From positions 310,001-374,000 of the forward strand of contig LS483371.1 in the NCBI GenBank assembly GCA_900475325.1: 64,000 nt of DNA. Reading direction: 5' to 3'. A model generated the notes under the pieces. The model saw only the letters and a program-made list of their open reading frames with translations, did no database searches and was not told where the DNA came from. Both the position numbers and the translations under genes were made by a program. The stretch's first letter is position 1. Every line of letters starts with the position of its first letter. Positions 52,603 through 61,874 of the stretch are shown piece by piece. The DNA is from Paucimonas lemoignei. GTDB lineage: Bacteria > Pseudomonadota > Gammaproteobacteria > Pseudomonadales > Pseudomonadaceae.

Positions 52603-54077
52603 TAATGCTCCGGGACCCCGAGAGGTCGTTCAGCAGGTTTTTCGGTAGGTGGCGGCAGCGGCTTTTGCGCGACCGTCGGCCCGGCACTGACGATAACCAG
52701 CTTGTCAGCGTTCAAGTGTTTGTTCATGGCGGCTTTGACTTGCTCGACCGTCACGCTTTGCGACTGGGTCATGAAGTCTTCCAGGTACGTCAGCGGCAAA
52801 TCATAAAAGCCGATCGCGCCCATTTGCCCGACGATGTCCGAGTTATCGGCGTTGGTCAGCGGGAAGCTGCCCGCCAGCTCGCGCTTGGCATCATCCAGTT
52901 CTTTTTGCGTCGGGCCGTTGGCGAGGAAGTCGCGGACGATGTCCTGCACCAGTTTCAGGGTGTTTTCGCTCAGCTCGGCTCGGGTCTGCAGGCTGATCAT
53001 GAATGGGCCCTGGGTCTGCATCGGGGTAAAACCCGACGACACGCCATAAGTCAGGCCGCGCTTTTCCCTGACTTCGGTCATCAGGCGGCTGCCGAAACCA
53101 CCACCGCCCAGCACCGAGTTACCCAGCGACAACGCGGCGAAATCCGGGTCGTTACGGGTAATACCCAGTTGCGCGAGCATCAGGTGAGTCTGCTTGGACG
53201 GAAACTCGATGTGGGTTTCGCCTGCCTTGGGTTCAACCGGGGTTGGCAGTTTGGCCAGGGCCGGGCCTTTTGGCAGAGACGCAGAGACTTGAGCCGCCAT
53301 TGCCTGGGCTTCATCCCGGGACAGATCGCCGACCAGCGCAATCACCGCATTGCCTGCTGCGTAGGCTCTGGAGTGGAAAGCCTTGAGCTGAGCCAGAGTG
53401 ATCGGCTTGATGGATTCTGCGGTGCCTTCACTTGGATGGCCGTAAGGATGGTTACCGTACAGGCGCTTGAACAGTTCTTTGCCGGCCAGCGAACCAGGGT
53501 TCTGCTTCTGGTATTCGAAACCGGCCAGCAGCTGATTCTTGATGCGCGCGAGCGCGTCTGCCGGGAAGGTCGGCTTGCCCACGACCTCCGAGAACAGCTT
53601 CAAGGCGGGCTCGCGTTTATCCGGGGCGCTCAGGCTGCGGATCGACGCCACGGCCATGTCGCGATAGGCACCGTTGCCGAACATAGCGCCCAGGCCATCG
53701 AAGCCCTCGGCGATGGCGGTCACATCCTTGCCTTTGATGCCCTCGTTGAGCATGGCATTGGTCAGTACGGCGACGCCGGGGAGGGTTTGGTCCTGGCTGC
53801 TACCAGCGGCGAAGGTCAGGCGCATATCGAACATCGGCAGCTCACGCGCCTCGACGAACAGCACCTTGGCGCCTTCGGCGGTTTGCCAGGTCTGGATATT
53901 CAGGGTGCGACGCGCCGGAGCCTTGCCATCCAGCTCTTTGAGCGACTCGATAGCGGGACGAGCAGGGGCGGTGCTGGCAGTGTCTTCAGCCAGCGCGGTC
54001 TGTGCGGTAAAAACGCTGAGGCCAGTGGTCAGCAGCAGGCCGAACAGCGTGTTACGTGGGCCATTGCGCTCACTCAT
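52602..54077 (-). CDS. M16 family peptidase-like protein, no HxxEH site
   Basis: 491 aa with a signal peptide (LFGLLLTTGLSVFTAQTALA). The M16 fold is visible (RRTLNIQTWQTAEGAKVLFVEARELPMFDMRLTFAAGSSQD, LVGDLSRDEAQAMAAQVS, VREKRGLTYGVSSGF), but the inverted zinc motif HxxEH is missing where it should occur. It is therefore probably the non-catalytic partner of the upstream M16 protease in a periplasmic dimer. ATGA overlap with that gene. Confidence 0.9.
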   Translation of the reverse strand: MSERNGPRNTLFGLLLTTGLSVFTAQTALAEDTASTAPARPAIESLKELDGKAPARRTLNIQTWQTAEGAKVLFVEARELPMFDMRLTFAAGSSQDQTLPGVAVLTNAMLNEGIKGKDVTAIAEGFDGLGAMFGNGAYRDMAVASIRSLSAPDKREPALKLFSEVVGKPTFPADALARIKNQLLAGFEYQKQNPGSLAGKELFKRLYGNHPYGHPSEGTAESIKPITLAQLKAFHSRAYAAGNAVIALVGDLSRDEAQAMAAQVSASLPKGPALAKLPTPVEPKAGETHIEFPSKQTHLMLAQLGITRNDPDFAALSLGNSVLGGGGFGSRLMTEVREKRGLTYGVSSGFTPMQTQGPFMISLQTRAELSENTLKLVQDIVRDFLANGPTQKELDDAKRELAGSFPLTNADNSDIVGQMGAIGFYDLPLTYLEDFMTQSQSVTVEQVKAAMNKHLNADKLVIVSAGPTVAQKPLPPPTEKPAERPLGVPEH

Positions 54078-55426
54078 TTTGCTTTCTCCTCAGGCAGAAC
54101 GTGCGCAACGCTGAGGCGCTCACGGGTGAAATAGGTGCTGGCGGCTTTTTGGATGTCGGCCGGGGTCACGCTCTGCAGCGCAGCCAGTTCTTCGTCGATC
54201 AGCTTCCACGACAGGCCCACGGTTTCCAGCTGGCCGATGGTGCTGGCCTGGGACGTAATCGAGTCACGCTCGAAGACCAGACCGGCAATCACTTGAGCCC
54301 GAACCCGCTCCAGCTCGCTGGCGGTCGGCGGCTTGGTTTTCAGCTCGTCGAGCAAACGCCAGATACCGGCTTCGACGTCAGCCAGGGTTTTCTTCTTTTG
54401 CGTGTTGGGCGTAGCGCTGATGGTGAACAGGCTGTCACCACGGGCAAAGGCGTCGTAACTGGCGCCCGCGCCGGAGACCAGTTCTTCACCGCGTTCCAGT
54501 CTGGTCGGGATGCGGGCGCTGTAGCCGCCGTCCAGCAACGCGTCGATCAGGCGTAACGCGTTGACCGAACGTGGATCTTCGGTGGTGGCCAGGCTTGGCA
54601 CGTTAAAGCCGTACATCAGAGTCGGCAGTTGGGTTTGCACATGCAGGGTGATGCGGCGCTCACCGGGTTCGGCCAGTTCAAGCGGTTTTTTCGACGGCGG
54701 TACTTCGCGGCGCGGGACTGGCCCAAAGAAGCGTTCGGCCAGGGCTTTGACTTCATCCGGCTTCACGTCACCCACCACGACCAGCGTGGCGTTGTTCGGT
54801 GCATACCAGGCTTCGTACCAGTGGCGCAGCTCCTCGACCTTCATGCGTTCCAGGTCTGCCATCCAGCCGATGGTCGGCGTGTGATAACCACTGGCGGGGT
54901 AGGCCATGGCTTTGAAGCGTTCGTAGGCTTTGGAAGTCGGCTTATCGTCGGTGCGCAGCCGGCGCTCTTCCTTGATGACTTCGATTTCGCGGCTGAACTC
55001 GTCGGCAGGCAGCTTCAGGCTGGCCATGCGGTCGGCTTCCAGCTCGAAAGCGACGGCCAGACGATCACGGGCCAGAACCTGGTAATAAGCGGTGTAGTCG
55101 TCGCTGGTGAAGGCGTTTTCTTCCGCGCCGAGATCGCGCAGGATCAGCGAAGCTTCGCCGGGGCCGGTTTTCGAGCTGCCTTTGAACATCATGTGCTCAA
55201 GGGCGTGGGACAGACCTGTCTGGCCCGGCGTCTCGTAGCTGGAGCCGACTTTGTACCAGATCTGGGAAACCACCACAGGCGCGCGGTGATCTTCGCGAAC
55301 AACGACCTTGAGGCCGTTATCGAGGGTGAATTCATGGGTAGGTTGCGGGTCGGCGGCCATTGCGCCGAATGGCAGACAAATTGTGCCGAACAGCAGGCCT
55401 GCGGCACGGCGGGCTAGAGCATTCAT
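54074..55426 (-). CDS. M16 family zinc metallopeptidase
   Basis: 450 aa with a signal peptide (AAGLLFGTICLPFGAMAA). The inverted zinc motif is present as HALEH in GQTGLSHALEHMMFKGSSKTGPG, followed at a distance by the Glu-rich helix with LGAEENAFTSDDYTAYYQVLARDRLAVAFELEADRM. It is the active half of the M16 pair, likely degrading peptides in the periplasm. The start ATG 55426 has a fair ribosome-binding site. Confidence 0.93.
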   Translation of the reverse strand: MNALARRAAGLLFGTICLPFGAMAADPQPTHEFTLDNGLKVVVREDHRAPVVVSQIWYKVGSSYETPGQTGLSHALEHMMFKGSSKTGPGEASLILRDLGAEENAFTSDDYTAYYQVLARDRLAVAFELEADRMASLKLPADEFSREIEVIKEERRLRTDDKPTSKAYERFKAMAYPASGYHTPTIGWMADLERMKVEELRHWYEAWYAPNNATLVVVGDVKPDEVKALAERFFGPVPRREVPPSKKPLELAEPGERRITLHVQTQLPTLMYGFNVPSLATTEDPRSVNALRLIDALLDGGYSARIPTRLERGEELVSGAGASYDAFARGDSLFTISATPNTQKKKTLADVEAGIWRLLDELKTKPPTASELERVRAQVIAGLVFERDSITSQASTIGQLETVGLSWKLIDEELAALQSVTPADIQKAASTYFTRERLSVAHVLPEEKAK

Positions 55427-55484
55427 TCGTAATTTGAACCTGTAAGACGGCCCGTTTGAACTTAGCGTCCACGGGCGCGGGGGT

Positions 55485-55756
55485 TAGGGCGTATCATCAG
55501 TTATTTCCACCGCCGCGCCGGAGCCTGAGATTATGCAGGGCAAGGCGCGAGGAGCGTGGTTTGGTCATTCCAAACGAGCAACGAGCAACGCCGCCCTGCA
55601 TAATCTCAGGCCCGGCCCTCCGGGTTGTCAGCTAAAAACGCGCCATGCTGCGTTGCAGGCCTTGGAAAGGAAACACACATTCCCTTCGGCCTGCGCCTTG
55701 CCTGGCGCGCTTTTAGCTGGCAACGCGGCGGTGGAAATAACTGATGACACGCCCTA
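55485..55756. mobile_element. MITE-like palindromic element upstream of ftsY
   Basis: 272 bp. Terminal inverted repeats of 33 bp (55485-55517, 55724-55756) differ at one position. The ends read TAGGGCGT and ACGCCCTA, so excluding the TA leaves a TA duplication of the Tc1/IS630 type at the target. Inside are two further hairpins: perfect 19-bp arms (55523-55541, 55593-55611), themselves with GTTTGG/CCAAAC in the loop, and 22-bp arms (55624-55645, 55703-55724) around a GCAGGCC/GGCCTGC stem. No ORF is seen. It is too small for a transposase, so non-autonomous mobility is inferred. Confidence 0.8.
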
Positions 55757-55837
55757 GGATAGCGGCCTGTTTAGTCCGCGACCATGACAAAGATGTAGGA
55801 ATGTTCGGAATCGAGAGCCGCCATAACGCAGACCCCC

Positions 55838-55928
55838 TGTAGGAGCTGCCGCAGGCTGCGAATCGTTTTCGAACGCGCCGAACTTAATGAGCCTAAGATC
55901 GCTTCGCAGCCTTCGGCAGCTCCTACAG
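55838..55928. repeat. REP/BIME pair, type CTGTAGGAGCTGCCG
   Basis: Inverted pair in the leader region of ftsY, about 120 nt before the start codon. The ftsY promoter must lie between it and the gene or within it. Confidence 0.8.
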
Positions 55929-56047
55929 TGGCTGGGTGTAGCTGGCCCGTAGGTGAACAAGCGGGCATAAACGTAGTCTGTTTCGCATACCAGAATTTTT
56001 CAGAGGCGCCGCTCCGGCGCGTCGCTACCTTGAGATAGCCGTCATCC

Positions 56048-57637
56048 ATGTTTGGTTCCAACGACGACAAGAAGAACCCAGCCCCGGCTGGTGAGAAGAA
56101 AGGCCTGTTCGGATGGCTGCGCAAAAAGCCGCAGGAAACCCCGGTCGAACCGCCGCAAGACTTATCCACAGCAGCTCCGGAGCCGGTCATTGAATCGACT
56201 CCGGCAGCCGCTGAGCCGCAGTTTGCCCCAGCGCCGACCCTGGCGCCGGTTGGCGAAACTGTCGTGGCCGAACCTGTTGCGGTTCCAGCCCAGCCTGATG
56301 AAGCTGCGCACGCCCAGCCGTGGCCTCCTTTGCCCGTGTCTGAAGAGCCGGTGGCGCTGGTCAATGAATATGAGCTTCACGTCACGCCGCCGATTGCGCC
56401 GCAGTACCCGGTAGATGTACAGGCCGAGCCGACGCCTGAACCTGAGCCAGAACCGCGCATTGACGTGCCAATGGTCGAGCCGGAATCGACCATCCTCCCA
56501 GAGCCAGAGCCAGAGCCGGTCGCTGTTGCGCCAGAACCAGAACCAGTTGCCGTTGAGCCTGAGTCGGAGCCCGAGCCCGAGCCGCAACCAGAACCGGTGA
56601 TCCCGCCCGTCGTTGCGGCCGTGGCCCCAGCTGCTGCGGTGGCTGTTGCACCGATCATCGACACCCCGCCCGCGCCAATCCCCGCTGCTCAGCCGGAAGC
56701 CGCCAAGGCAGGCTTCTTCGCACGTCTCAAGCAAGGCTTGTCCAAGACCAGCGCCAGCATCGGCGAAGGCATGGCCAGCCTGTTTCTGGGCAAAAAGGCC
56801 ATCGACGATGACCTGCTGGAAGAAATCGAAACCCGTTTGCTGACCGCTGACGTGGGCGTCGAAGCCACCAGCGTCATCATCCAGAGCCTGACCCAGAAGG
56901 TCGCGCGCAAGCAGCTCACCGACGCCCAGGCGCTGTACACGTCGCTACAGCAAGAGCTGGCGACGATGCTCAAGCCGGTTGAACAGCCGCTCATCATCGA
57001 CGTCAGCCGCAAGCCGTTCGTGATTCTGGTCGTCGGCGTCAATGGCGCGGGTAAAACCACGACCATCGGCAAGCTGGCCAAGAAGCTGCAGCTGGAAGGC
57101 AAGAAAGTCATGCTTGCCGCGGGTGATACCTTCCGCGCCGCAGCCGTAGAGCAGTTGCAGGTCTGGGGTGAGCGCAACCATATTCCGGTCATCGCCCAGC
57201 ACACCGGCGCGGATTCGGCTTCGGTCATCTTCGATGCCGTGCAGGCCGCCAAGGCCCGTGGCATTGATGTGCTGATCGCCGACACCGCTGGCCGTCTGCA
57301 CACCAAAGACAACCTGATGGAAGAGTTGAAGAAAGTGCGCCGCGTGATGGGTAAGCTGGATGCCGAAGCGCCGCACGAAGTGTTGCTGGTGCTGGACGCT
57401 GGCACTGGTCAGAACGCAATCAACCAAGCCAAGCAGTTCAACCAGACCGTCCAGCTGACAGGCCTGGCCCTGACCAAGCTCGACGGTACGGCCAAAGGCG
57501 GGGTGATTTTCGCCCTGGCCAAGCAGTTCGGCTTGCCGATTCGTTACATCGGCGTAGGCGAGGGCATTGATGACTTGCGCACCTTTGAAGCCGAACCCTT
57601 CGTCCAGGCATTGTTTGCGGAGCGAGAAGCCAAATGA
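56048..57637 (+). CDS. ftsY: Signal recognition particle receptor FtsY
   Basis: 529 aa. An acidic Pro/Glu/Val-rich N-terminal region (about 1-225; PEPEPEPR-like repeats) is followed by the NG domain: KTSASIGEGMASLFLGKKAIDDDLLEEIETRLL, G1 GVNGAGKTTTIGKL (about 335), DTFRAAAVEQLQVW, DTAGRLHTKDNLMEEL, TKLDGTAKGG and GVGEGIDDLRTFEAEPFV. It docks ribosome-SRP complexes at the membrane. First gene of ftsY-ftsE-ftsX, overlapping ftsE by 4 nt. Confidence 0.98.
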   Translation: MFGSNDDKKNPAPAGEKKGLFGWLRKKPQETPVEPPQDLSTAAPEPVIESTPAAAEPQFAPAPTLAPVGETVVAEPVAVPAQPDEAAHAQPWPPLPVSEEPVALVNEYELHVTPPIAPQYPVDVQAEPTPEPEPEPRIDVPMVEPESTILPEPEPEPVAVAPEPEPVAVEPESEPEPEPQPEPVIPPVVAAVAPAAAVAVAPIIDTPPAPIPAAQPEAAKAGFFARLKQGLSKTSASIGEGMASLFLGKKAIDDDLLEEIETRLLTADVGVEATSVIIQSLTQKVARKQLTDAQALYTSLQQELATMLKPVEQPLIIDVSRKPFVILVVGVNGAGKTTTIGKLAKKLQLEGKKVMLAAGDTFRAAAVEQLQVWGERNHIPVIAQHTGADSASVIFDAVQAAKARGIDVLIADTAGRLHTKDNLMEELKKVRRVMGKLDAEAPHEVLLVLDAGTGQNAINQAKQFNQTVQLTGLALTKLDGTAKGGVIFALAKQFGLPIRYIGVGEGIDDLRTFEAEPFVQALFAEREAK

Positions 57638-58305
57638 TTCGTTTCGAACAGGTCGGTAAACGCTATCCGAACGGACACGTCGGGCTGCATGAGCTGAGCT
57701 TTCGAGTTCGTCGTGGCGAGTTTCTGTTCGTGACTGGCCACTCCGGCGCGGGCAAAAGTACCTTGCTGCGCCTGCTGCTGGCTATGGAACGCCCGACCAC
57801 CGGCAAACTGCTGCTGGCCGGTCAAGACCTTGGGCAGATCAGCAACGCGCAGATTCCGTTCTTGCGGCGCCAGATCGGTGTCGTGTTCCAGAATCACCAA
57901 TTGCTGTTCGACCGCACGGTGTTCAACAACATCGCCTTGCCGCTGCAGATCCTGGGGTTGTCCAAGCCGGAAATCACCAAGCGGGTGGATTCGGCGCTTG
58001 AGCGGGTGGCGCTGGGCGACAAGGCCGAGTTGTACCCCGGCGACTTGTCCACAGGGCAACAACAGCGCGTCGGCATTGCCCGGGCTATCGTTCACCGCCC
58101 CGCCTTGCTGCTGGCCGATGAACCCACCGGTAACCTCGATCCACGCTTGGCCGCGGAAATCATGGGCGTGTTTGAAGACATCAATCGGCTGGGCACCAGT
58201 GTATTGATCGCCAGCCATGACCTGGCGCTGATCGCACGCATGCGCCATCGCATGCTGACCTTGCAGCGCGGTCGTCTGATCGGCGACGGGGAGGCTGGGG
58301 TATGA
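57634..58305 (+). CDS. ftsE: Cell division ATP-binding protein FtsE
   Basis: 223 aa, ATGA overlap. ABC ATPase: Walker A GHSGAGKST, Q-loop, ABC signature LSTGQQQRVGIARAI and Walker B LLLADEPTGNLD. It forms an ATPase with FtsX at the divisome that controls periplasmic amidases via EnvC. FtsX begins 4 nt before its end. Confidence 0.97.
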   Translation: MIRFEQVGKRYPNGHVGLHELSFRVRRGEFLFVTGHSGAGKSTLLRLLLAMERPTTGKLLLAGQDLGQISNAQIPFLRRQIGVVFQNHQLLFDRTVFNNIALPLQILGLSKPEITKRVDSALERVALGDKAELYPGDLSTGQQQRVGIARAIVHRPALLLADEPTGNLDPRLAAEIMGVFEDINRLGTSVLIASHDLALIARMRHRMLTLQRGRLIGDGEAGV

Positions 58306-59333
58306 GTGCCACACGTTCGCCTAAAGTCTCCGAACGCGTATCGCCAAAGGCCGCCGAGCCGGGTCCGCAGAAGAAACCCAAGAAAAACAGCCACGACGAT
58401 GACGGCCCGGATTTCGGCACGCTGTTCAACGCCTGGCTGGAAAGCCATCGCTCCAGCCTGCTCGACAGCCTGCGCCGTCTGGGCAAGCAGCCGATTGGCA
58501 GCTTTTTCACCTGTCTGGTGATGGCGATTGCTCTGAGCCTGCCCATGGGGCTGTCGTTGTTGCTGAACAACGTCGAGCGCCTGGGTGGTTCATGGCAGCG
58601 AGCGGCACAGATCTCGATTTATCTGAAGCTCGACGCCAGCGCCAGCCAGGGCGAGAGCCTGCGTAATGAAATACGGCTGATGCCGGGCGTTGCCGAGGCT
58701 GAGTACATCAGCCGCGAACAGGCCTTGGCGGAGTTCCAGCAGCAGTCCGGTCTGGGTGAGGCGCTCAAGGAGTTGCCGGACAACCCGCTGCCGGGCGTGG
58801 TGCTGGTCACTCCCGATGAAGTCGACAAGCCTGCGCTGGAAGCCTTGCGCACTCGTCTGGCAGCCATGCCGCACGTCGAGCAGGCGCAACTGGACCTGGT
58901 CTGGGTCGAGCGGCTGGCGGCGATTCTCAAGCTGGGCGACCGGTTTGTGTTTGGTCTGACCGTGCTATTGGTTTCGGCCCTGTTGCTGGTTATTGGTAAC
59001 ACCATCCGTCTGCACATCGAGAACCGACGTACCGAAATCGAGGTCATCAAGCTGGTGGGCGGCACCGATAGTTATGTACGGCGCCCGTTCCTTTATATGG
59101 GTGCACTCTACGGGCTGGGCGCGGGGCTCCTGTCATGGGGCGTGCTGGCGTATGGCCTGGATTGGCTCAACGACGCGGTGATTGGCCTGGCCGGATTGTA
59201 CGGAAGTGATTTTTCCCTGGCTGGCGTACCGGCGTCCGATGGTCTATCACTCTTGCTTGGAGCGGTCCTGTTGGGGTATATCGGTGCATGGATCGCAGTA
59301 GCACGCCATTTACGTGAGCTGGCACCTCGTTAA
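58302..59333 (+). CDS. ftsX: Cell division protein FtsX
   Basis: 343 aa. A basic cytoplasmic N-terminus (about 1-60), TM1 (SFFTCLVMAIALSLPMGLSLLLNNV, about 66-90), a periplasmic domain (ISIYLKLDASASQGESLRNEIRLMPGVAEAEYISREQALAEFQQQSGL), then three TM helices (FVFGLTVLLVSALLLVIGNTIRLHIENRRTEIEVIKLVGGTDSYVRRPFLYMG, GLGAGLLSWGVLAYG, LLLGAVLLGYIGAWIAVARHLREL). Partner of FtsE. The gene ends 110 nt before rpoH. Confidence 0.97.
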   Translation: MSATRSPKVSERVSPKAAEPGPQKKPKKNSHDDDGPDFGTLFNAWLESHRSSLLDSLRRLGKQPIGSFFTCLVMAIALSLPMGLSLLLNNVERLGGSWQRAAQISIYLKLDASASQGESLRNEIRLMPGVAEAEYISREQALAEFQQQSGLGEALKELPDNPLPGVVLVTPDEVDKPALEALRTRLAAMPHVEQAQLDLVWVERLAAILKLGDRFVFGLTVLLVSALLLVIGNTIRLHIENRRTEIEVIKLVGGTDSYVRRPFLYMGALYGLGAGLLSWGVLAYGLDWLNDAVIGLAGLYGSDFSLAGVPASDGLSLLLGAVLLGYIGAWIAVARHLRELAPR

Positions 59334-59348
59334 ATTAATCTTCATGTA

Positions 59349-59394
59349 TTGACATATCTGGATATGGGAACTTGTCTAGCGGTTCCCGGTCAAT
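59349..59394 (+). promoter_or_regulatory. rpoH promoter region with AlgU/sigmaE-like promoter
   Basis: GGAACTT (59367-59373) and TCAAT (59390-59394) are separated by 16 nt, fitting GAACTT-N16/17-TCNAA of extracytoplasmic sigma (AlgU) promoters, one mismatch in the last position. TTGACA (59349-59354) upstream fits a housekeeping -35 but has no clear -10. The ftsX stop lies just upstream and the rpoH start 49 nt downstream. In P. aeruginosa rpoH is known to be AlgU-regulated. Confidence 0.6.
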
Positions 59395-59442
59395 TTCGCA
59401 GTGCTGAACTGCACGAGTCATGTGACGGAGGTAACATTTCGT

Positions 59443-60297
59443 ATGACCACTTCTTTGCAACCTGCGTATGCCTTAGTCCCGGGTGCGAACCTGGAAGCCT
59501 ATGTGCACACGGTCAACAGCATCCCTTTGCTGACGCCTGAGCAGGAGCGTGAACTGGCTGAGAGTCTCTATTATGAGCAGGATCTGGGGGCGGCTCGGCA
59601 GATGGTCCTCGCCCACCTGCGTTTTGTTGTGCATATCGCACGCAGCTATTCGGGTTACGGTCTGGCTCAGGCTGACCTGATCCAGGAAGGTAACGTTGGC
59701 CTGATGAAGGCCGTGAAGCGCTTCAACCCGGAAATGGGTGTGCGTCTGGTGTCGTTTGCTGTGCACTGGATCAAGGCGGAAATCCACGAGTTCATCCTGC
59801 GCAACTGGCGCATCGTGAAAGTTGCGACCACCAAGGCCCAGCGCAAGCTGTTCTTCAACCTGCGCAGCCAGAAGAAGCGTCTGGCGTGGCTGAACAACGA
59901 AGAAGTCCATCGCGTGGCCGAAAGCCTCGGCGTTGAGCCCCGTGAAGTGCGGGAGATGGAAAGCCGCCTGACCGGTCATGACATGGCTTTCGACCCGGCT
60001 GCTGAAGCCGACGACGACAGCGCGTTCCAGTCGCCTTCCAACTACCTGGAAGACCACCGTTACGATCCGGCTCGTCAGCTGGAAGATTCCGACTGGACTG
60101 ACAATTCCACCGCCAATCTGCATCAGGCCCTGGATGTGCTGGACGACCGCAGCCGCGACATCCTCTACCAGCGCTGGCTGGCAGAAGAAAAAGCGACCCT
60201 GCACGACCTGGCGCAGAAGTACAACGTCTCCGCCGAGCGTATTCGTCAGCTTGAGAAGAGCGCGATGAACAAGCTCAAGTTGTCGATCGCCGCGTAA
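59443..60297 (+). CDS. rpoH: RNA polymerase sigma factor RpoH (sigma-32)
   Basis: 284 aa, starting at ATG 59443 with GGAGG 11 nt upstream (a longer reading from 59401 is not likely). Region 2 ([91 protein letters not shown]), the RpoH box QRKLFFNLR, and region 4 ([40 protein letters not shown]). It directs the heat shock regulon. Terminator at 60318. Confidence 0.98.
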   Translation: MTTSLQPAYALVPGANLEAYVHTVNSIPLLTPEQERELAESLYYEQDLGAARQMVLAHLRFVVHIARSYSGYGLAQADLIQEGNVGLMKAVKRFNPEMGVRLVSFAVHWIKAEIHEFILRNWRIVKVATTKAQRKLFFNLRSQKKRLAWLNNEEVHRVAESLGVEPREVREMESRLTGHDMAFDPAAEADDDSAFQSPSNYLEDHRYDPARQLEDSDWTDNSTANLHQALDVLDDRSRDILYQRWLAEEKATLHDLAQKYNVSAERIRQLEKSAMNKLKLSIAA

Positions 60298-60317
60298 AGC
60301 CGCTTCGCCACCTAAAG

Positions 60318-60354
60318 AAACGCCCTGATCGGGGAACCGGTCAGGGCGTTTTTG
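60318..60354 (+). terminator. Rho-independent terminator after rpoH
   Basis: Hairpin CGCCCTGA/TCAGGGCG with a T run about 20 nt after the rpoH stop. Confidence 0.9.
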
Positions 60355-60373
60355 TTTGGAGTCGGAGTGACGA

Positions 60374-60465
60374 CGTGGGACCGGGCTTAGCCGGGAAGGC
60401 AACAGTTCAGCCGATACATCTCCCGCAGATGCACCGGCCTCTTCCCGGCTAAAGCCGGTCCCACG
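60374..60465. repeat. REP/BIME pair, type GGACCGGGCTTAGCCGGGAAGG
   Basis: Inverted pair between rpoH and mtgA. Confidence 0.85.
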
Positions 60466-60486
60466 GATTCATCTGGCTCCAACAGG

Positions 60487-61197
60487 TCACCACTTGCGGC
60501 TGTGATTCAGCCCCAGCAGATACTCATCCCCACCCAACTGGCGCATTTGCTGGCGAATCCAGCTGGCGCGGCCTGCGACGTAGCTGCTCGGCCGACCGGC
60601 ATTCCACTCGCGCGGGTTAGGCAGGACCGCGGCCAGATAGCTGGCCTGCTGCATGGACAAGGCGCTGGCGTTGACGCCGAAGTGATGTTGCGCCGCGGCC
60701 TGGGCGCCAAACACGCCGTCGTCCCATTCGACGCTGTTGAGATACACCTCAAGAATGCGCTGCTTGGACCAGAGGATTTCGATCAGCCCGGTAAACCAGG
60801 CTTCCAGGCCCTTGCGCAGATAGCTGCGGCCCGACCACAGGAACAGGTTCTTCGCCACTTGCTGGCTCAGGGTGCTGGCGCCACGTACTGACCCGCCCAA
60901 CTCGTTGTGGGCGATGGCGGCCTGAATTGCCTCGACGTCGAAGCCCCAGTGCTCGGCGAACTTCTGGTCTTCGCCTGCAATGACTGCGACTTTGAGGTCG
61001 TTGGAGATCTTCGCCCACGGCTGCCAGTTGCGCTGCAGATCAATAGGTTTGCCATCCACCCATGATTCAATCTTGCGCTCGACCATCAACGCCGTACCCG
61101 GTGGCGGCACGAAACGGAAGATCAAGACCAGCAAAACGCTGCCCGCTGCAAACCAGAGCAGGGCTTTGAAGAGGCGATTCAGTAATGTACGCAGCAT
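60487..61197 (-). CDS. mtgA: Monofunctional peptidoglycan transglycosylase MtgA
   Basis: 236 aa. N-terminal membrane helix (ALLWFAAGSVLLVLIFRFV) and the GT51 fold: VIAGEDQKFAEHWGFDVEAIQAAIAHN (catalytic Glu), RGASTLSQQVAKNLFLWSGRSYLRKGLEAWFTGLIEILWSKQRILEVYLNSVEWDDGVFGAQAAAQHHF and ALSMQQASYLAAVLPNP. It polymerises lipid II without a transpeptidase domain. The 5' end is divergent from the DUF423 gene. Confidence 0.96.
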   Translation of the reverse strand: MLRTLLNRLFKALLWFAAGSVLLVLIFRFVPPPGTALMVERKIESWVDGKPIDLQRNWQPWAKISNDLKVAVIAGEDQKFAEHWGFDVEAIQAAIAHNELGGSVRGASTLSQQVAKNLFLWSGRSYLRKGLEAWFTGLIEILWSKQRILEVYLNSVEWDDGVFGAQAAAQHHFGVNASALSMQQASYLAAVLPNPREWNAGRPSSYVAGRASWIRQQMRQLGGDEYLLGLNHSRKW

Positions 61198-61271
61198 AGA
61201 GATGGCTTGGCCGAACCCGTTGAGCGGGCCATTATACAGACCGTGCGCCTTTGAACGATTTGGAGTTGGAA

Positions 61272-61649
61272 ATGGTTCGTACCTTTTTGATGTTGGCAGC
61301 GTTTTTCGGCTTTACCGGCGTGGCGCTGGGCGCCTTTGCGGCCCATGGCCTGAAGAATCGATTGAGCGCTGAATACCTGGCGATTTTCCACACTGGTGTG
61401 CTTTATCAGCTGATTCATGCGCTGGCGATTCTAGGCGTGGCGGTGCTGGCGGCTCAGCTTCCGGGCCGTTTGATGACCATGGCGGGCTGGTCTTTTGCGC
61501 TGGGGATCGTGCTGTTCTCCGGCAGTCTTTACGTGCTGACGCTGACCGGGATCAGCAAGCTGGGGATCATCACCCCATTTGGCGGGCTGGCGTTTCTGGT
61601 GGGCTGGGCGCTGTTGGGGCTGACGGCTTGGCGGTTGGGTGGGGTTTGA
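61272..61649 (+). CDS. DUF423 family membrane protein
   Basis: 125 aa from ATG 61272 after GGAGTTGGAA; a start at 61251 is not preferred. Four membrane helices (FLMLAAFFGFTGVALGAFAAHGL, VLYQLIHALAILGVAVLAAQL, GWSFALGIVLFSGSLYVL, LGIITPFGGLAFLVGWALLGLTAW) and the typical GAFAAHGL...FHTGVLYQ motif. Function unknown. Confidence 0.93.
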   Translation: MVRTFLMLAAFFGFTGVALGAFAAHGLKNRLSAEYLAIFHTGVLYQLIHALAILGVAVLAAQLPGRLMTMAGWSFALGIVLFSGSLYVLTLTGISKLGIITPFGGLAFLVGWALLGLTAWRLGGV

Positions 61650-61674
61650 TCGATTTGAATTGAAATCCACGATT

Positions 61675-61766
61675 TGTGGGAGCGAGCTTGCTCGCGAAGA
61701 GGCCGGTACATCCAATCCATATCTCTCACCTGATAATGGCCTTTGCGAGCAAGCTCGCTCCCACAG
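61675..61766. repeat. REP/BIME pair, type GTGGGAGCGAGCTTGCTCGCG
   Basis: Inverted pair between the DUF423 gene and thiS. Confidence 0.85.
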
Positions 61767-61874
61767 ATGGAAATTGGTGTGTCTTGCCAAAGACGAATGG
61801 CATGGCTTTACCTTGGTCATACCGGCTGATCGGGCTAGAATGCTCGCCCCCAAAAATGATGGCTGCTCCTGCGC

